From the IMG/VR virus record IMGVR_UViG_3300028392_001790, positions 1 through 51,568 of that record: DNA of 51,568 bases; one strand, written 5' to 3'. Source of the stretch: a virus. Positions 41,939 to 49,144 of the stretch are shown one piece after another. Numbering within the stretch: the stretch's first letter is position 1; the number at the start of each line of letters is the position of its first letter. Under the pieces are notes generated by a model. It saw only the letters and a program-made list of their open reading frames with translations. It searched no databases and was not told the origin of the DNA. A program made the position numbers and the translations under genes.

Positions 41939-41967
41939 GTTTAACATATTGAAGTTCAGTATGTCAA
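41939..41967 (-). promoter_or_regulatory. promoter with near-perfect 27-bp palindrome ahead of the oxygenase cluster
   Basis: The minus strand has a consensus TTGACA at 41967-41962. Possible -10 sequences are TTAAAC (17-base spacing) or TAAACT (18-base). The whole of 41941-41967 is a palindrome with 13-base arms and only two mismatched pairs around a central base. The symmetry covers the -35 to -10 region, as a dimeric repressor site would. Confidence 0.66.
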
Positions 41968-41977
41968 GAAAATTTAT

Positions 41978-43384
41978 TTAATTTTCTGGATATGCATTAT
42001 AGACTAGGTGACCATTTGCAATTATTAATCCAAATGGAGACCTTAAGAAATCATATACTATAACATTTTCATCAATTATATTAATTTGTTCTACTGTTAT
42101 AATATTTATTGCATCATTTTCAAAAGATACTAATTTATCTTCTACTTTTATTTGATCAGCGCTTATAAATTTATAAACATTATCAGATAATATTAATATA
42201 TCTTCTTGTAATGAAAATTTTGTATTTTCATTATTATTAATTTGAATTGTTTGATTAACTTCATGAGTTTTAATTTCATTTACTATTGAGTGATCTTCTC
42301 TTAATAAACTAAGTTTTTCTGATTTCCAATTTTTAACAGTTTCTGCATTTCCAATTGGAATTAAATCAAATGAAATTGTTATTAAACTATCGCCCAAAAC
42401 AATGTCTTTTGCTTTTTTATATCCATCTATTGTTAATACCAACGTATTTTCTGAAATACAGAAAGATGGCGGGCTAAAGAAAAATGGTGGACTAAAGAAA
42501 AACGGTGGACTAAAGAAGAACGGCGGGAAGAATGGTGGTGAGAAGAATGATGGTGGTGAGAAGAATGCTGGTGGTGAGAAGAATGCTGGTGGGAAGAATG
42601 GTGGTGCAAAGAATGATGGTGGGAAGAACGGCGGGAAGAATGGTGGTGCAAAGAATGTAGGTGGGAAGAACGGCGGGAAGAATGGTGGTGCAAAGAATGT
42701 AGGTGGGAAGAACGGTGGGAAGAATGGTGGTGCAAAGAATGTAGGTGGGAAGAACGGTGGGAAGAATGGTGGGAAGAACGGTGGGAAGAATGGTGCCTGT
42801 GTAGTAACAGTATTGGAAGCTGCTGATGTTGCTGAATTTCCATTAGCATTTGTTGCATAAACTGTATAAGATTGTGAGGTATTTGCTGTTTCTGGAACAA
42901 CATGGGTTAATAAGGTTTCTGCATATGTTGGTCCATCAGAAGAAATTAAAGTATAGCCAGTTATAGCTGATCCTCCGTCTGATGGAGCAACCCATGTAAC
43001 AGAATCTTGATTTACTTGAGCTGTCGCTACTGGGGCTGCTGGGGTATCTGGCACTGTAGTAGCTGTTATGGAATTTGATGCAGCAGAAGAAGGGGAGCTT
43101 CCCACTGCATTTGTAGCAACAACAGTAAATGTATATGCTGTATTTGATTGTAATCCAGTTACTGATACTGGTGAAGATGCTCCAGTTCCAGTATATCCTC
43201 CTGGAGAAGATGTTACTGTAAATGAAGTAGCTGCATAGGTTGAATCTGGGGTAAATGTTACTGTAGCAATACCATTATTAAATGCTCGTCCTGTACCAGA
43301 TGTAGTTGCTGTACCAATTGTAGGTTGTTTTGGAGCCAAGAAGTCATTTGCTGACTCTGAAAATTTACCTGCTTGCTTTGACAT
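41978..43384 (-). CDS. fibre/surface protein: two FnIII domains, FFPP/FFxPP repeat, C-terminal Hint domain, 468 aa
   Basis: Residues about 15-110 and 112-198 are fibronectin type III-like (LQSNTAYTFTVVATNAVGSS; TPAAPVATAQVNQDSVTWVAPSDGGS). Residues 199-308 are an uninterrupted Phe/Pro tract built of FFPP, FFAPP and FFSPP units, with a 14-residue superrepeat. Residues 309-463 form a Hint (hedgehog/intein) domain beginning at Cys309 (CISENTLVLTIDGYKKAKDIVLGD) and ending LIIANGHLVYN, with only five residues after the terminal Asn. Compared with the intact Hint in the protein at 49145, the block B His is replaced by Asp (FSLQEDILIL) and the penultimate His by Tyr, so catalysis may be reduced or altered. 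It is a virion-surface candidate located directly upstream of the oxygenase cluster. Confidence 0.8.
   Translation of the reverse strand: MSKQAGKFSESANDFLAPKQPTIGTATTSGTGRAFNNGIATVTFTPDSTYAATSFTVTSSPGGYTGTGASSPVSVTGLQSNTAYTFTVVATNAVGSSPSSAASNSITATTVPDTPAAPVATAQVNQDSVTWVAPSDGGSAITGYTLISSDGPTYAETLLTHVVPETANTSQSYTVYATNANGNSATSAASNTVTTQAPFFPPFFPPFFPPFFPPTFFAPPFFPPFFPPTFFAPPFFPPFFPPTFFAPPFFPPFFPPSFFAPPFFPPAFFSPPAFFSPPSFFSPPFFPPFFFSPPFFFSPPFFFSPPSFCISENTLVLTIDGYKKAKDIVLGDSLITISFDLIPIGNAETVKNWKSEKLSLLREDHSIVNEIKTHEVNQTIQINNNENTKFSLQEDILILSDNVYKFISADQIKVEDKLVSFENDAINIITVEQINIIDENVIVYDFLRSPFGLIIANGHLVYNAYPEN
42461..42790 (-). repeat. 330-bp purine-rich repeat tract encoding the Phe/Pro domain
   Basis: The plus strand consists of repeating GAA/AAG and GGT/GGG/CGG units, so the coding strand is a run of TTC/TTT and CCx codons. 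A 42-bp superrepeat (starting GGTGGGAAGAACGGCGGGAA) recurs about four times between 42600 and 42750. Strong strand asymmetry makes replication slippage and triplex formation possible. Confidence 0.9.
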
Positions 43385-43412
43385 TATTTATTCCCCTTTA
43401 TTTTTTAAATTA

Positions 43413-46400
43413 TTAAGCTGATAGGTCTCCGAAGATTAACCATGTATTGGTTGCAACCTTCATTGCTGTAGCTACTGATCCAGTTGCTCTAAGCTTTAGA
43501 CCTGGTGTATTTATAAATGTTACTCCAGAATCAGCTACAAAGGCTGCTAATGAACCTGAAGCTTGATAGAAATCTATTGATGTTCCTACTGGATATGCGG
43601 TTGTAGCATTTGCTGGTATTGTAATATTTACTGTTCCAGCCACTGGAATCATTTGATCTCTTGCTGTTAAACCTATTGATGATAAGTTTGTGTTTGCAGA
43701 AATTGATGCTCCAATTGTTGTAAGTGATGCAACTCCAGCAGTTGATTGCTGTGTTCCGTCTGAGAACTGGATTAATCCACCTGATGCATATGTGACTGTT
43801 CCAGACATTGTTGGAGATGTAATTGATGCTCCTGTTGGAATTGTTACTGTACCAGTAAATGTTGGTGATGCAATTTTAGCAAATCCTGAGATATTTGCGC
43901 CTGCAGGAATTGTTACAGTTCCTGTAAATGTTGGTGAGGCAAGTGGTGCTTTTGTTCCTACTAATGTAGAAAGAGTTGCAGCGGTTGCTTCGTCAGCAGT
44001 AAGTGCTGCTGCTAATTCTCCAAGAGTATCTAAAGCAGCCGATGCTCCATTTACAAGAGCAGTTACTTCTCCTCTAACATATGCAGTAGTTGCAAGTTGT
44101 GTTGTATTTGTTCCAGCTGCTGCTGTGGGAGCTACTGGTGTTCCAGTAAATGTTGGAGAAGCTAAATCAGCTTTTAAAGCAAAACTTGATGAAAGTCCTG
44201 AAATTTTAGACTGAGCAATTGCTGCTGAGGCATTAATGTCTACATCAACAATTGTTCCATCAGCAATTTTAGCTGATGTAATTGCTGAATCAGCAATCAT
44301 TGCTGTAGAAATTGTTCCAGTGTCTGCTTGAGTTACTGCAGTTCCTGCAACCTTAGTTGCAGCTATTGCAGCTGCTGTATTTATATCAGCGTTTACAATT
44401 GTGCCATCAAGAATCATTCCAGAAGTAACTGTTCCACTTGGAAGAATTACAGTTCCTGTAAATGTTGGTGAGGCAAGTGGTGACTTAGCATCTAAAGCAG
44501 CTTGTGTAGCTGTTGATATAGGCTTAAGAGCATCTGTTGTATTATCTACATTTGAAAGCCCAACCATAGATTTTGTAATTCCAGAAACAGTACCAGTAAA
44601 TGTTGGTGATGCAATTGGAGCTAATGCTGCTAAAGCAGGAACTAAACCTGAAACTTTAGACTGTGCAATTGCAGCTGACGCATTAATATCTGCATCTATA
44701 ATTGTGCCGTCAGCAATTTTAGCTGAGGTAATAGCTGAATCTGCAATATCTGCTGATACTATAGAATTAACAAGGGCTAATTTAGAATAAGCAATTGCTG
44801 CGGATGCTGAAATATCTTCATTAATTATTGTTCCATTAACAATATCTGATGAGGTAATTGATCCAGTTAAATTTAATTTAGAATAAGCAATTGCTGCTGC
44901 TGGACTAATATCTCCATTTACAATTGAATTGTCTGCAATTTTTGCTGAATTAATGGCACCGTCTGCAATATCTATTGTTGCAATTGTTCCATTTGTAATT
45001 TTAGCAGAAGTAATTGTTTCATCTACGATAAAACTTCCTGAAATAGAACCCGATGGGAATGAAATTGTTCCAGTAAATTGTGGGTCTGCTGATGTTGCTT
45101 TAGCAGATAGCGCTGTTGTAAGTCCAGAAATCTTTGATTGTGCAATTGCAGCTGATGGGGAAATATCTACATCAAGAATTGTTCCATTTAAAATTTTTGA
45201 AGAGGTAACAGAATTATCAGCAATCATTGTTGATGTTACTGAACCAGTGTCTGCTTGAGTTACTGCAGTTCCTGCAACCTTAGTTGGGTCAATACTTGCT
45301 GAAGAGCTTATATTTACATTTGTAATTGTGCTAGGAGCAATCATTGTAGAGGTTACGGTTCCTCCTGGGAGAGTAACGGTTCCTAAAAATGTTGGTGATG
45401 AAATTGGTGCATATGTACTTGCAGCATTTGCAGTACTTAATTTTTCATCAAGTTGTGTTTGAATTGGTCTGGTTACATTGTGTAGCTGTTGAATTTCTGA
45501 ATTTGTTACTGATCCTATATTTGCTGAAGTCGCTGAAAGTAATCCAATTTCTAAATTATCTTTAGTGTGAGTTGTTAAATCAATAGCTCCACTTGCTGGT
45601 TCTGTTATAACACCAGAGAATAATTTCCAGGTTCCGTCTGAATGATCTCTTACAAGTCCTGTATGTTGATATGTGCCATCATTAAAATGTCCAACAAATC
45701 CAAGATCATTTGTATTTGCGCTATTGCTAGTACCCATATAAATAAGGGGATCTGCAATGGAAAGATTTGTTGAATTAACAGTAGTTGTAGTACCAGTTAC
45801 ATTTAAATTAGAAACATTTACTGTTCCCGCTGTTAATGTTCCAGTTATATTTGCTGTTACCGCATCAATTTCTGATGCTGTTAGTGTTCCAGAAAATGAA
45901 GGAGAATTTGCTAAAGTTATAGATAAAGTATTTGCTGCATCATCATAATTTTTAGTTAAATTTGTTCCAACTGATAATGCGCTTGCCATTGCATCTTGTG
46001 CTGATTCTACAAGCTCTGCTTTTGTAGCAAGAACTGATGTATCAGCTGAAATTGTTAATGTATTTGCTGCATCATCATAATTTTTTAAAATTCCAGTGCC
46101 AGCTGTAATTGCTTGTGCAACTGCATCTTGAGATAATTCAGTAATATCTAATTGTGAGGCTGGTACTTTGCCTGATGAGTTTAATGTGGCAACTCCATTG
46201 GCAACTCCCATATCTGATACGGGTATGTATTCTGCTAATGTATTTTGAAGGTTTGCTAAAGGTTCGTTAGCATAACCAAGGGCTGTCCAAGTATTTGTTC
46301 CGTTACCAAATTTAATAAAATTAGTATCAGACTCAAGGCCCATTTCTCCCGCTGCTAAGATTGGATTAACTGAGGCCCATTCTGCGGAGGTTCCTCTACG

Positions 46401-46424
46401 TACTTGAATTCTTACTGTTGACAT
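43413..46424 (-). CDS. long tail fibre with Mtd-like N-terminus and repeat shaft, 1003 aa
   Basis: The first 50 residues (VRIQVRRGTSAEWASVNPILAAGEMGLES, then FGNGTNTWTALGYA) match the N-terminal attachment domain found in the major tropism determinant and many phage fibres. The shaft is a long series of about 25-30-residue repeats of the type SAKIADGTIVDADINASAAIAQSKISGL mixed with SPTFTGTVxxP units, which should form a beta-helical or triple-stranded fibre. The C-terminal 80 residues end in TYPVGTSIDFYQASG-like sequence, typical of a receptor-binding tip. A promoter candidate (46451-46471) precedes the gene with the 128-aa gene between them and the window edge side. Internal DNA repeats suggest length variation. 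Confidence 0.86.
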   Translation of the reverse strand: MSTVRIQVRRGTSAEWASVNPILAAGEMGLESDTNFIKFGNGTNTWTALGYANEPLANLQNTLAEYIPVSDMGVANGVATLNSSGKVPASQLDITELSQDAVAQAITAGTGILKNYDDAANTLTISADTSVLATKAELVESAQDAMASALSVGTNLTKNYDDAANTLSITLANSPSFSGTLTASEIDAVTANITGTLTAGTVNVSNLNVTGTTTTVNSTNLSIADPLIYMGTSNSANTNDLGFVGHFNDGTYQHTGLVRDHSDGTWKLFSGVITEPASGAIDLTTHTKDNLEIGLLSATSANIGSVTNSEIQQLHNVTRPIQTQLDEKLSTANAASTYAPISSPTFLGTVTLPGGTVTSTMIAPSTITNVNISSSASIDPTKVAGTAVTQADTGSVTSTMIADNSVTSSKILNGTILDVDISPSAAIAQSKISGLTTALSAKATSADPQFTGTISFPSGSISGSFIVDETITSAKITNGTIATIDIADGAINSAKIADNSIVNGDISPAAAIAYSKLNLTGSITSSDIVNGTIINEDISASAAIAYSKLALVNSIVSADIADSAITSAKIADGTIIDADINASAAIAQSKVSGLVPALAALAPIASPTFTGTVSGITKSMVGLSNVDNTTDALKPISTATQAALDAKSPLASPTFTGTVILPSGTVTSGMILDGTIVNADINTAAAIAATKVAGTAVTQADTGTISTAMIADSAITSAKIADGTIVDVDINASAAIAQSKISGLSSSFALKADLASPTFTGTPVAPTAAAGTNTTQLATTAYVRGEVTALVNGASAALDTLGELAAALTADEATAATLSTLVGTKAPLASPTFTGTVTIPAGANISGFAKIASPTFTGTVTIPTGASITSPTMSGTVTYASGGLIQFSDGTQQSTAGVASLTTIGASISANTNLSSIGLTARDQMIPVAGTVNITIPANATTAYPVGTSIDFYQASGSLAAFVADSGVTFINTPGLKLRATGSVATAMKVATNTWLIFGDLSA

Positions 46425-46450
46425 TATGCCACCCCTATTTTTAGACTTAT

Positions 46451-46471
46451 TTGTAAATTATAGCATTACAA
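46451..46471 (-). promoter_or_regulatory. extended -10 promoter flanked by inverted repeat, ahead of the long fibre gene
   Basis: On the minus strand TGCTATAAT (TATAAT at 46462-46457) is a perfect extended -10. It is bracketed by TTGTAA (46451-46456, plus strand) and its complement TTACAA (46466-46471). No good -35 is seen (TTGTTT), which extended -10 promoters can do without. An AACAATT hairpin just upstream, at 46481-46495, may end the preceding transcript. Confidence 0.62.
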
Positions 46472-46485
46472 TAATTCAAAAACAA

Positions 46486-46872
46486 TTAAATTGTTCCTGA
46501 ATCAAAGGTTAATGCAAAAGCTTCTGTAGCTGGATTTGCTCCATCTGCAAATTTTGTTGCTGTCGTAACTACGCCATTAGCGTAAATTGTGTAGATTGGC
46601 TGCCCATTGTAATCAATGGCTAGGCCAACATCCATAAAAGAAATGGCAGTTGCATTTGAATCTATTTCTGACTTAAAAGCAATTCGCTGCCATGCATTAT
46701 TAATATAAATTTGTAATGTTTGTGTAGTTTGATCAAATTGAATTGGGGTGGAATTTAAATTTAAACTACCGACATTTACGTCTGACTCAAAAGTGGCTGC
46801 TCCTGAAATTGTTGCGGTGCCCGCTACATTAATGCCATTTTTAACTTTAAAGTTTTTATTTACTGTTGTCAT
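46486..46872 (-). CDS. small fibre-associated protein, 128 aa
   Basis: The N-terminal 22 residues (TVNKNFKVKNGINVAGTATISG) are nearly the same as those of the 521-aa fibre upstream, so they are probably a shared attachment peptide. The rest is a short beta domain (TLQIYINNAWQRIAFKSEID, then YNGQPIYTIYANGVVTT). It lies between two long fibres and may be a short fibre or an adaptor. No further family is recognised. The ribosome site is far from the ATG or hidden in the hairpin at 46885-46908. Confidence 0.68.
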   Translation of the reverse strand: MTTVNKNFKVKNGINVAGTATISGAATFESDVNVGSLNLNSTPIQFDQTTQTLQIYINNAWQRIAFKSEIDSNATAISFMDVGLAIDYNGQPIYTIYANGVVTTATKFADGANPATEAFALTFDSGTI

Positions 46873-46884
46873 TTAAGTTCACAT

Positions 46885-46908
46885 ATCCCCTAATTGTTTG
46901 TTAGGGAT
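46885..46908 (-). other. leader hairpin upstream of the 128-aa gene
   Basis: CCCTAA pairs with TTAGGG across a seven-base loop, extended past one bulged base by AT/AT. The TTAGGGGA arm is the only Shine-Dalgarno-like sequence before the ATG at 46872 and would be hidden in the folded RNA. No T-run follows, so translational control is more likely than termination. Confidence 0.45.
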
Positions 46909-46937
46909 TTTGAAAGGATCCCCAACCTTTTATTTAA

Positions 46938-48503
46938 TTATTTAATTAATGTTGCATGAACCATGATGTCAGTTGATGCATAAACTGTTGTTACTGATAC
47001 TGAAACGTTACCCGAAGCATATGCTGCTGATACTGTTCCTAGGTCGGTGCCCGTTGTAATTGAACCAAATTCTGTTATTGCTACGTTATTACTTGTATCA
47101 AGTGTAAGTAGTATTTCAGAAACTTGAGTATTTACTCCATTTTTAAATTTAACAAGGGCTTTAGCTGTACGGTAATCAGATGCTGACCATGTAAGTGCAT
47201 TTACTGTTCCCGCTGATGCTACTGTTGCAGTTGCTGCCCGAATTGCTGACACATCATTTACATTAACAGTTGTAAAAGCTGTTGTTCCATTTAATTGAGC
47301 AGTATTTGCTGCTGCTTGAGTTGTGTTTGCAGAAGAAATTGCTTCTGATTTTGCTGTAGCAATTGCTGTATCACGAGCTGTTGCTTCACCTGAAACTGCT
47401 GTTGAAATTGCTGAATTTCTTGCAGAAGCTTCTGCAGCAACTTTAGAAGTTGCATCTGAAGAGGCTGTGGAAATTGCTTCTGATTTAGCAGTTGCAATTG
47501 CTGTTGTTAATGTTGTAGATTGATTTGTATTAGCTGTATCTACATAATCTTTGTTTGTTGCATCAGCACCTGCTGTTGGGGTTCCAAGGCCAGTTACTTT
47601 ATTTGTTCCCATTGCAAGGTTGCCAGACATTGTATCGCCTGCTTTTGAAACTTTGCCTGAAACTGTGGTAGCTAATGTTGCTGCTGTTCCTTCATCTGCA
47701 GTTAATGCATCAGCAATTTCTTTAAGTGTGTCAAGAATTGTTGGGGCACCATTAATGAGATCAGAAATTTTGCCATCTGTATAAGTCTCAGATGTTGAAA
47801 TTGCCTCACCTTTAGCTGTTGCAATTGCAGTGTTACGTGCTGTTGCTTCTGCTGCTACTTTATTAGTGGCATCTGTAGCTGCTGCTGAAGTTGCTGCAGT
47901 CCGTGCAGCATCTGCTTTAGTTGTTGCATCTGTTGACGCAGTTGAAATTGCTTCAGATTTTGCAGTAGCAATTGCAGTGTTGCGATTAGTAACTTCAGTT
48001 GAAGTTGCAGATGAAATTGCTGTGTTTCTGTCAGCAACTTCTGTGGCGATTGCTGAGGCAATTGCTGAATTTCTAGCTGTAGCTTCTGCTGCTACTTTAG
48101 CTGTAGCGTCTGTTGCTGCATTTGCTTGTGCGCTTGATGCTGCTCCTGCTGCATCATATGCTGCTGCTGTTGCAGCTAATGCACGAGCATTTGTAAAATA
48201 TAGATGAGATCCTTCCGCAAGATCTCCAGTGTCATGATTTGAAAGGCTTGAAACTGTTCCAGTTACATTGCCTGTTACATTGCCAACAAGATTTGCAGTA
48301 ATTGTTCCTGCTGCAAAATTACCAGACCCGTCACGTTTTACAACGGCATTTGGTGTATTTGCAGTATCTGCTGAACCACCAATTGTGGAAATAATAAATG
48401 CTGTTGATGCTTCAGTTAATACATTGTATCCACCAACTGTGGCTGTTGTTCCATCAACAATTAAACCATTTTTAACTCTAAAATTTTTGTTTACTATTGC
48501 CAT
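46938..48503 (-). CDS. alanine-rich coiled-coil fibre, 521 aa
   Basis: The N-terminus (IVNKNFRVKNGLIVDGTTATVGG) is an attachment peptide shared with the 128-aa protein. It then has a head segment with DTGDLAEGSHLYFTNARA, a motif common in phage fibres. About 300 residues of Ala/Thr/Ser-rich heptads follow (repeated ATARNTAIATAKSEAIST units) that predict a trimeric coiled coil, interrupted by a short folded domain (KAGDTMSGNLAMGTNKVTGLGTP). The C-terminal 85 residues (SASDYRTAKALVKFKNG) form a globular domain shared with the 184-aa protein upstream. It is likely a short or side tail fibre. The start follows AAAGGAG. Confidence 0.85.
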   Translation of the reverse strand: MAIVNKNFRVKNGLIVDGTTATVGGYNVLTEASTAFIISTIGGSADTANTPNAVVKRDGSGNFAAGTITANLVGNVTGNVTGTVSSLSNHDTGDLAEGSHLYFTNARALAATAAAYDAAGAASSAQANAATDATAKVAAEATARNSAIASAIATEVADRNTAISSATSTEVTNRNTAIATAKSEAISTASTDATTKADAARTAATSAAATDATNKVAAEATARNTAIATAKGEAISTSETYTDGKISDLINGAPTILDTLKEIADALTADEGTAATLATTVSGKVSKAGDTMSGNLAMGTNKVTGLGTPTAGADATNKDYVDTANTNQSTTLTTAIATAKSEAISTASSDATSKVAAEASARNSAISTAVSGEATARDTAIATAKSEAISSANTTQAAANTAQLNGTTAFTTVNVNDVSAIRAATATVASAGTVNALTWSASDYRTAKALVKFKNGVNTQVSEILLTLDTSNNVAITEFGSITTGTDLGTVSAAYASGNVSVSVTTVYASTDIMVHATLIK

Positions 48504-48525
48504 TTATATGACTCCTTTTACTGCT

Positions 48526-49080
48526 TTACTTTAATGCTGTGCGGTAATATCTTGCGGTTACTGCGGTTGTTGTTGGGCTTACTACTAAACTAATTATACC
48601 ATTGGTTGCTTCAAAAGATATATTGGCTAAATTAGTATTTGTATTAGAAATTATATCAGATTCTGTAACATAAATATTGGTAGAATCGTGTAATGCAGTT
48701 ACATTTGAGAAATAGTATTCTGATCCCCGAGATATCTGCAATGCGTATTCCGCTGTTCGATAATCTGATGCTGGAAAACTATCAATTATAGTTGGATTTT
48801 CAATTCCATTTACTGTTAAATCGTTATTTCCATCAAGACCAAAAAGTTGTGTTATAACATCAGTTGCATTTGAAAGAGAAGTTAATGCTGTTGATAAATT
48901 ATTAACTTTATATGTTAATGAATTAGAATCTTGACTATTATTTATTCCAACTGCATCTTCTAATGCTTCAACAGCTGAATTAACTTTTATGTGAAGATCG
49001 GAATGTGATGGTGCTGACAATGCGTCTTTGGGGCCAGGATTTATAAAAGTATCTTTTGAATTTGGGTAATTGCTGGTCAT
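48526..49080 (-). CDS. virion protein with DYRTA-type C-terminal domain, 184 aa
   Basis: The N-terminal half (SNYPNSKDTFINPGPKDALSAPSHSDLHIKVNSAVEALEDAVG) is a common opening of phage fibre and baseplate-attached proteins. The C-terminal 85 residues (PASDYRTAEYALQISRGSEYYFSNVTALHD) match the end of the 521-aa fibre, a beta domain I know from fibre and baseplate proteins of aquatic phages. It starts after AGGAGG with good spacing. It probably lies at the base or tip of a fibre complex. Confidence 0.76.
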   Translation of the reverse strand: MTSNYPNSKDTFINPGPKDALSAPSHSDLHIKVNSAVEALEDAVGINNSQDSNSLTYKVNNLSTALTSLSNATDVITQLFGLDGNNDLTVNGIENPTIIDSFPASDYRTAEYALQISRGSEYYFSNVTALHDSTNIYVTESDIISNTNTNLANISFEATNGIISLVVSPTTTAVTARYYRTALK

Positions 49081-49105
49081 TTTGACCTCCTAATGAACAT
49101 ATCTT

Positions 49106-49114
49106 ATTATATCA
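49106..49114 (-). promoter_or_regulatory. extended -10 promoter ahead of the 184-aa gene
   Basis: The minus strand reads TGATATAAT (TATAAT at 49111-49106), with TTTAAA as a poor -35 seventeen bases upstream. It lies in the 64-base gap after the Hint protein gene, so it could start a fibre operon. Confidence 0.5.
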
Positions 49115-49144
49115 AACTATTTTTATAATTTAAAGCCTATTTAA

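Noticed and set aside
42402-42860. Long plus-strand open frame rich in Gly/Lys/Asn opposite the Phe/Pro repeat
   Set aside because: It is the complement of the repeat-coding strand; the repeat simply contains no stops in the opposite frame. The minus-strand frame has FnIII and Hint domains around it and is the real gene.
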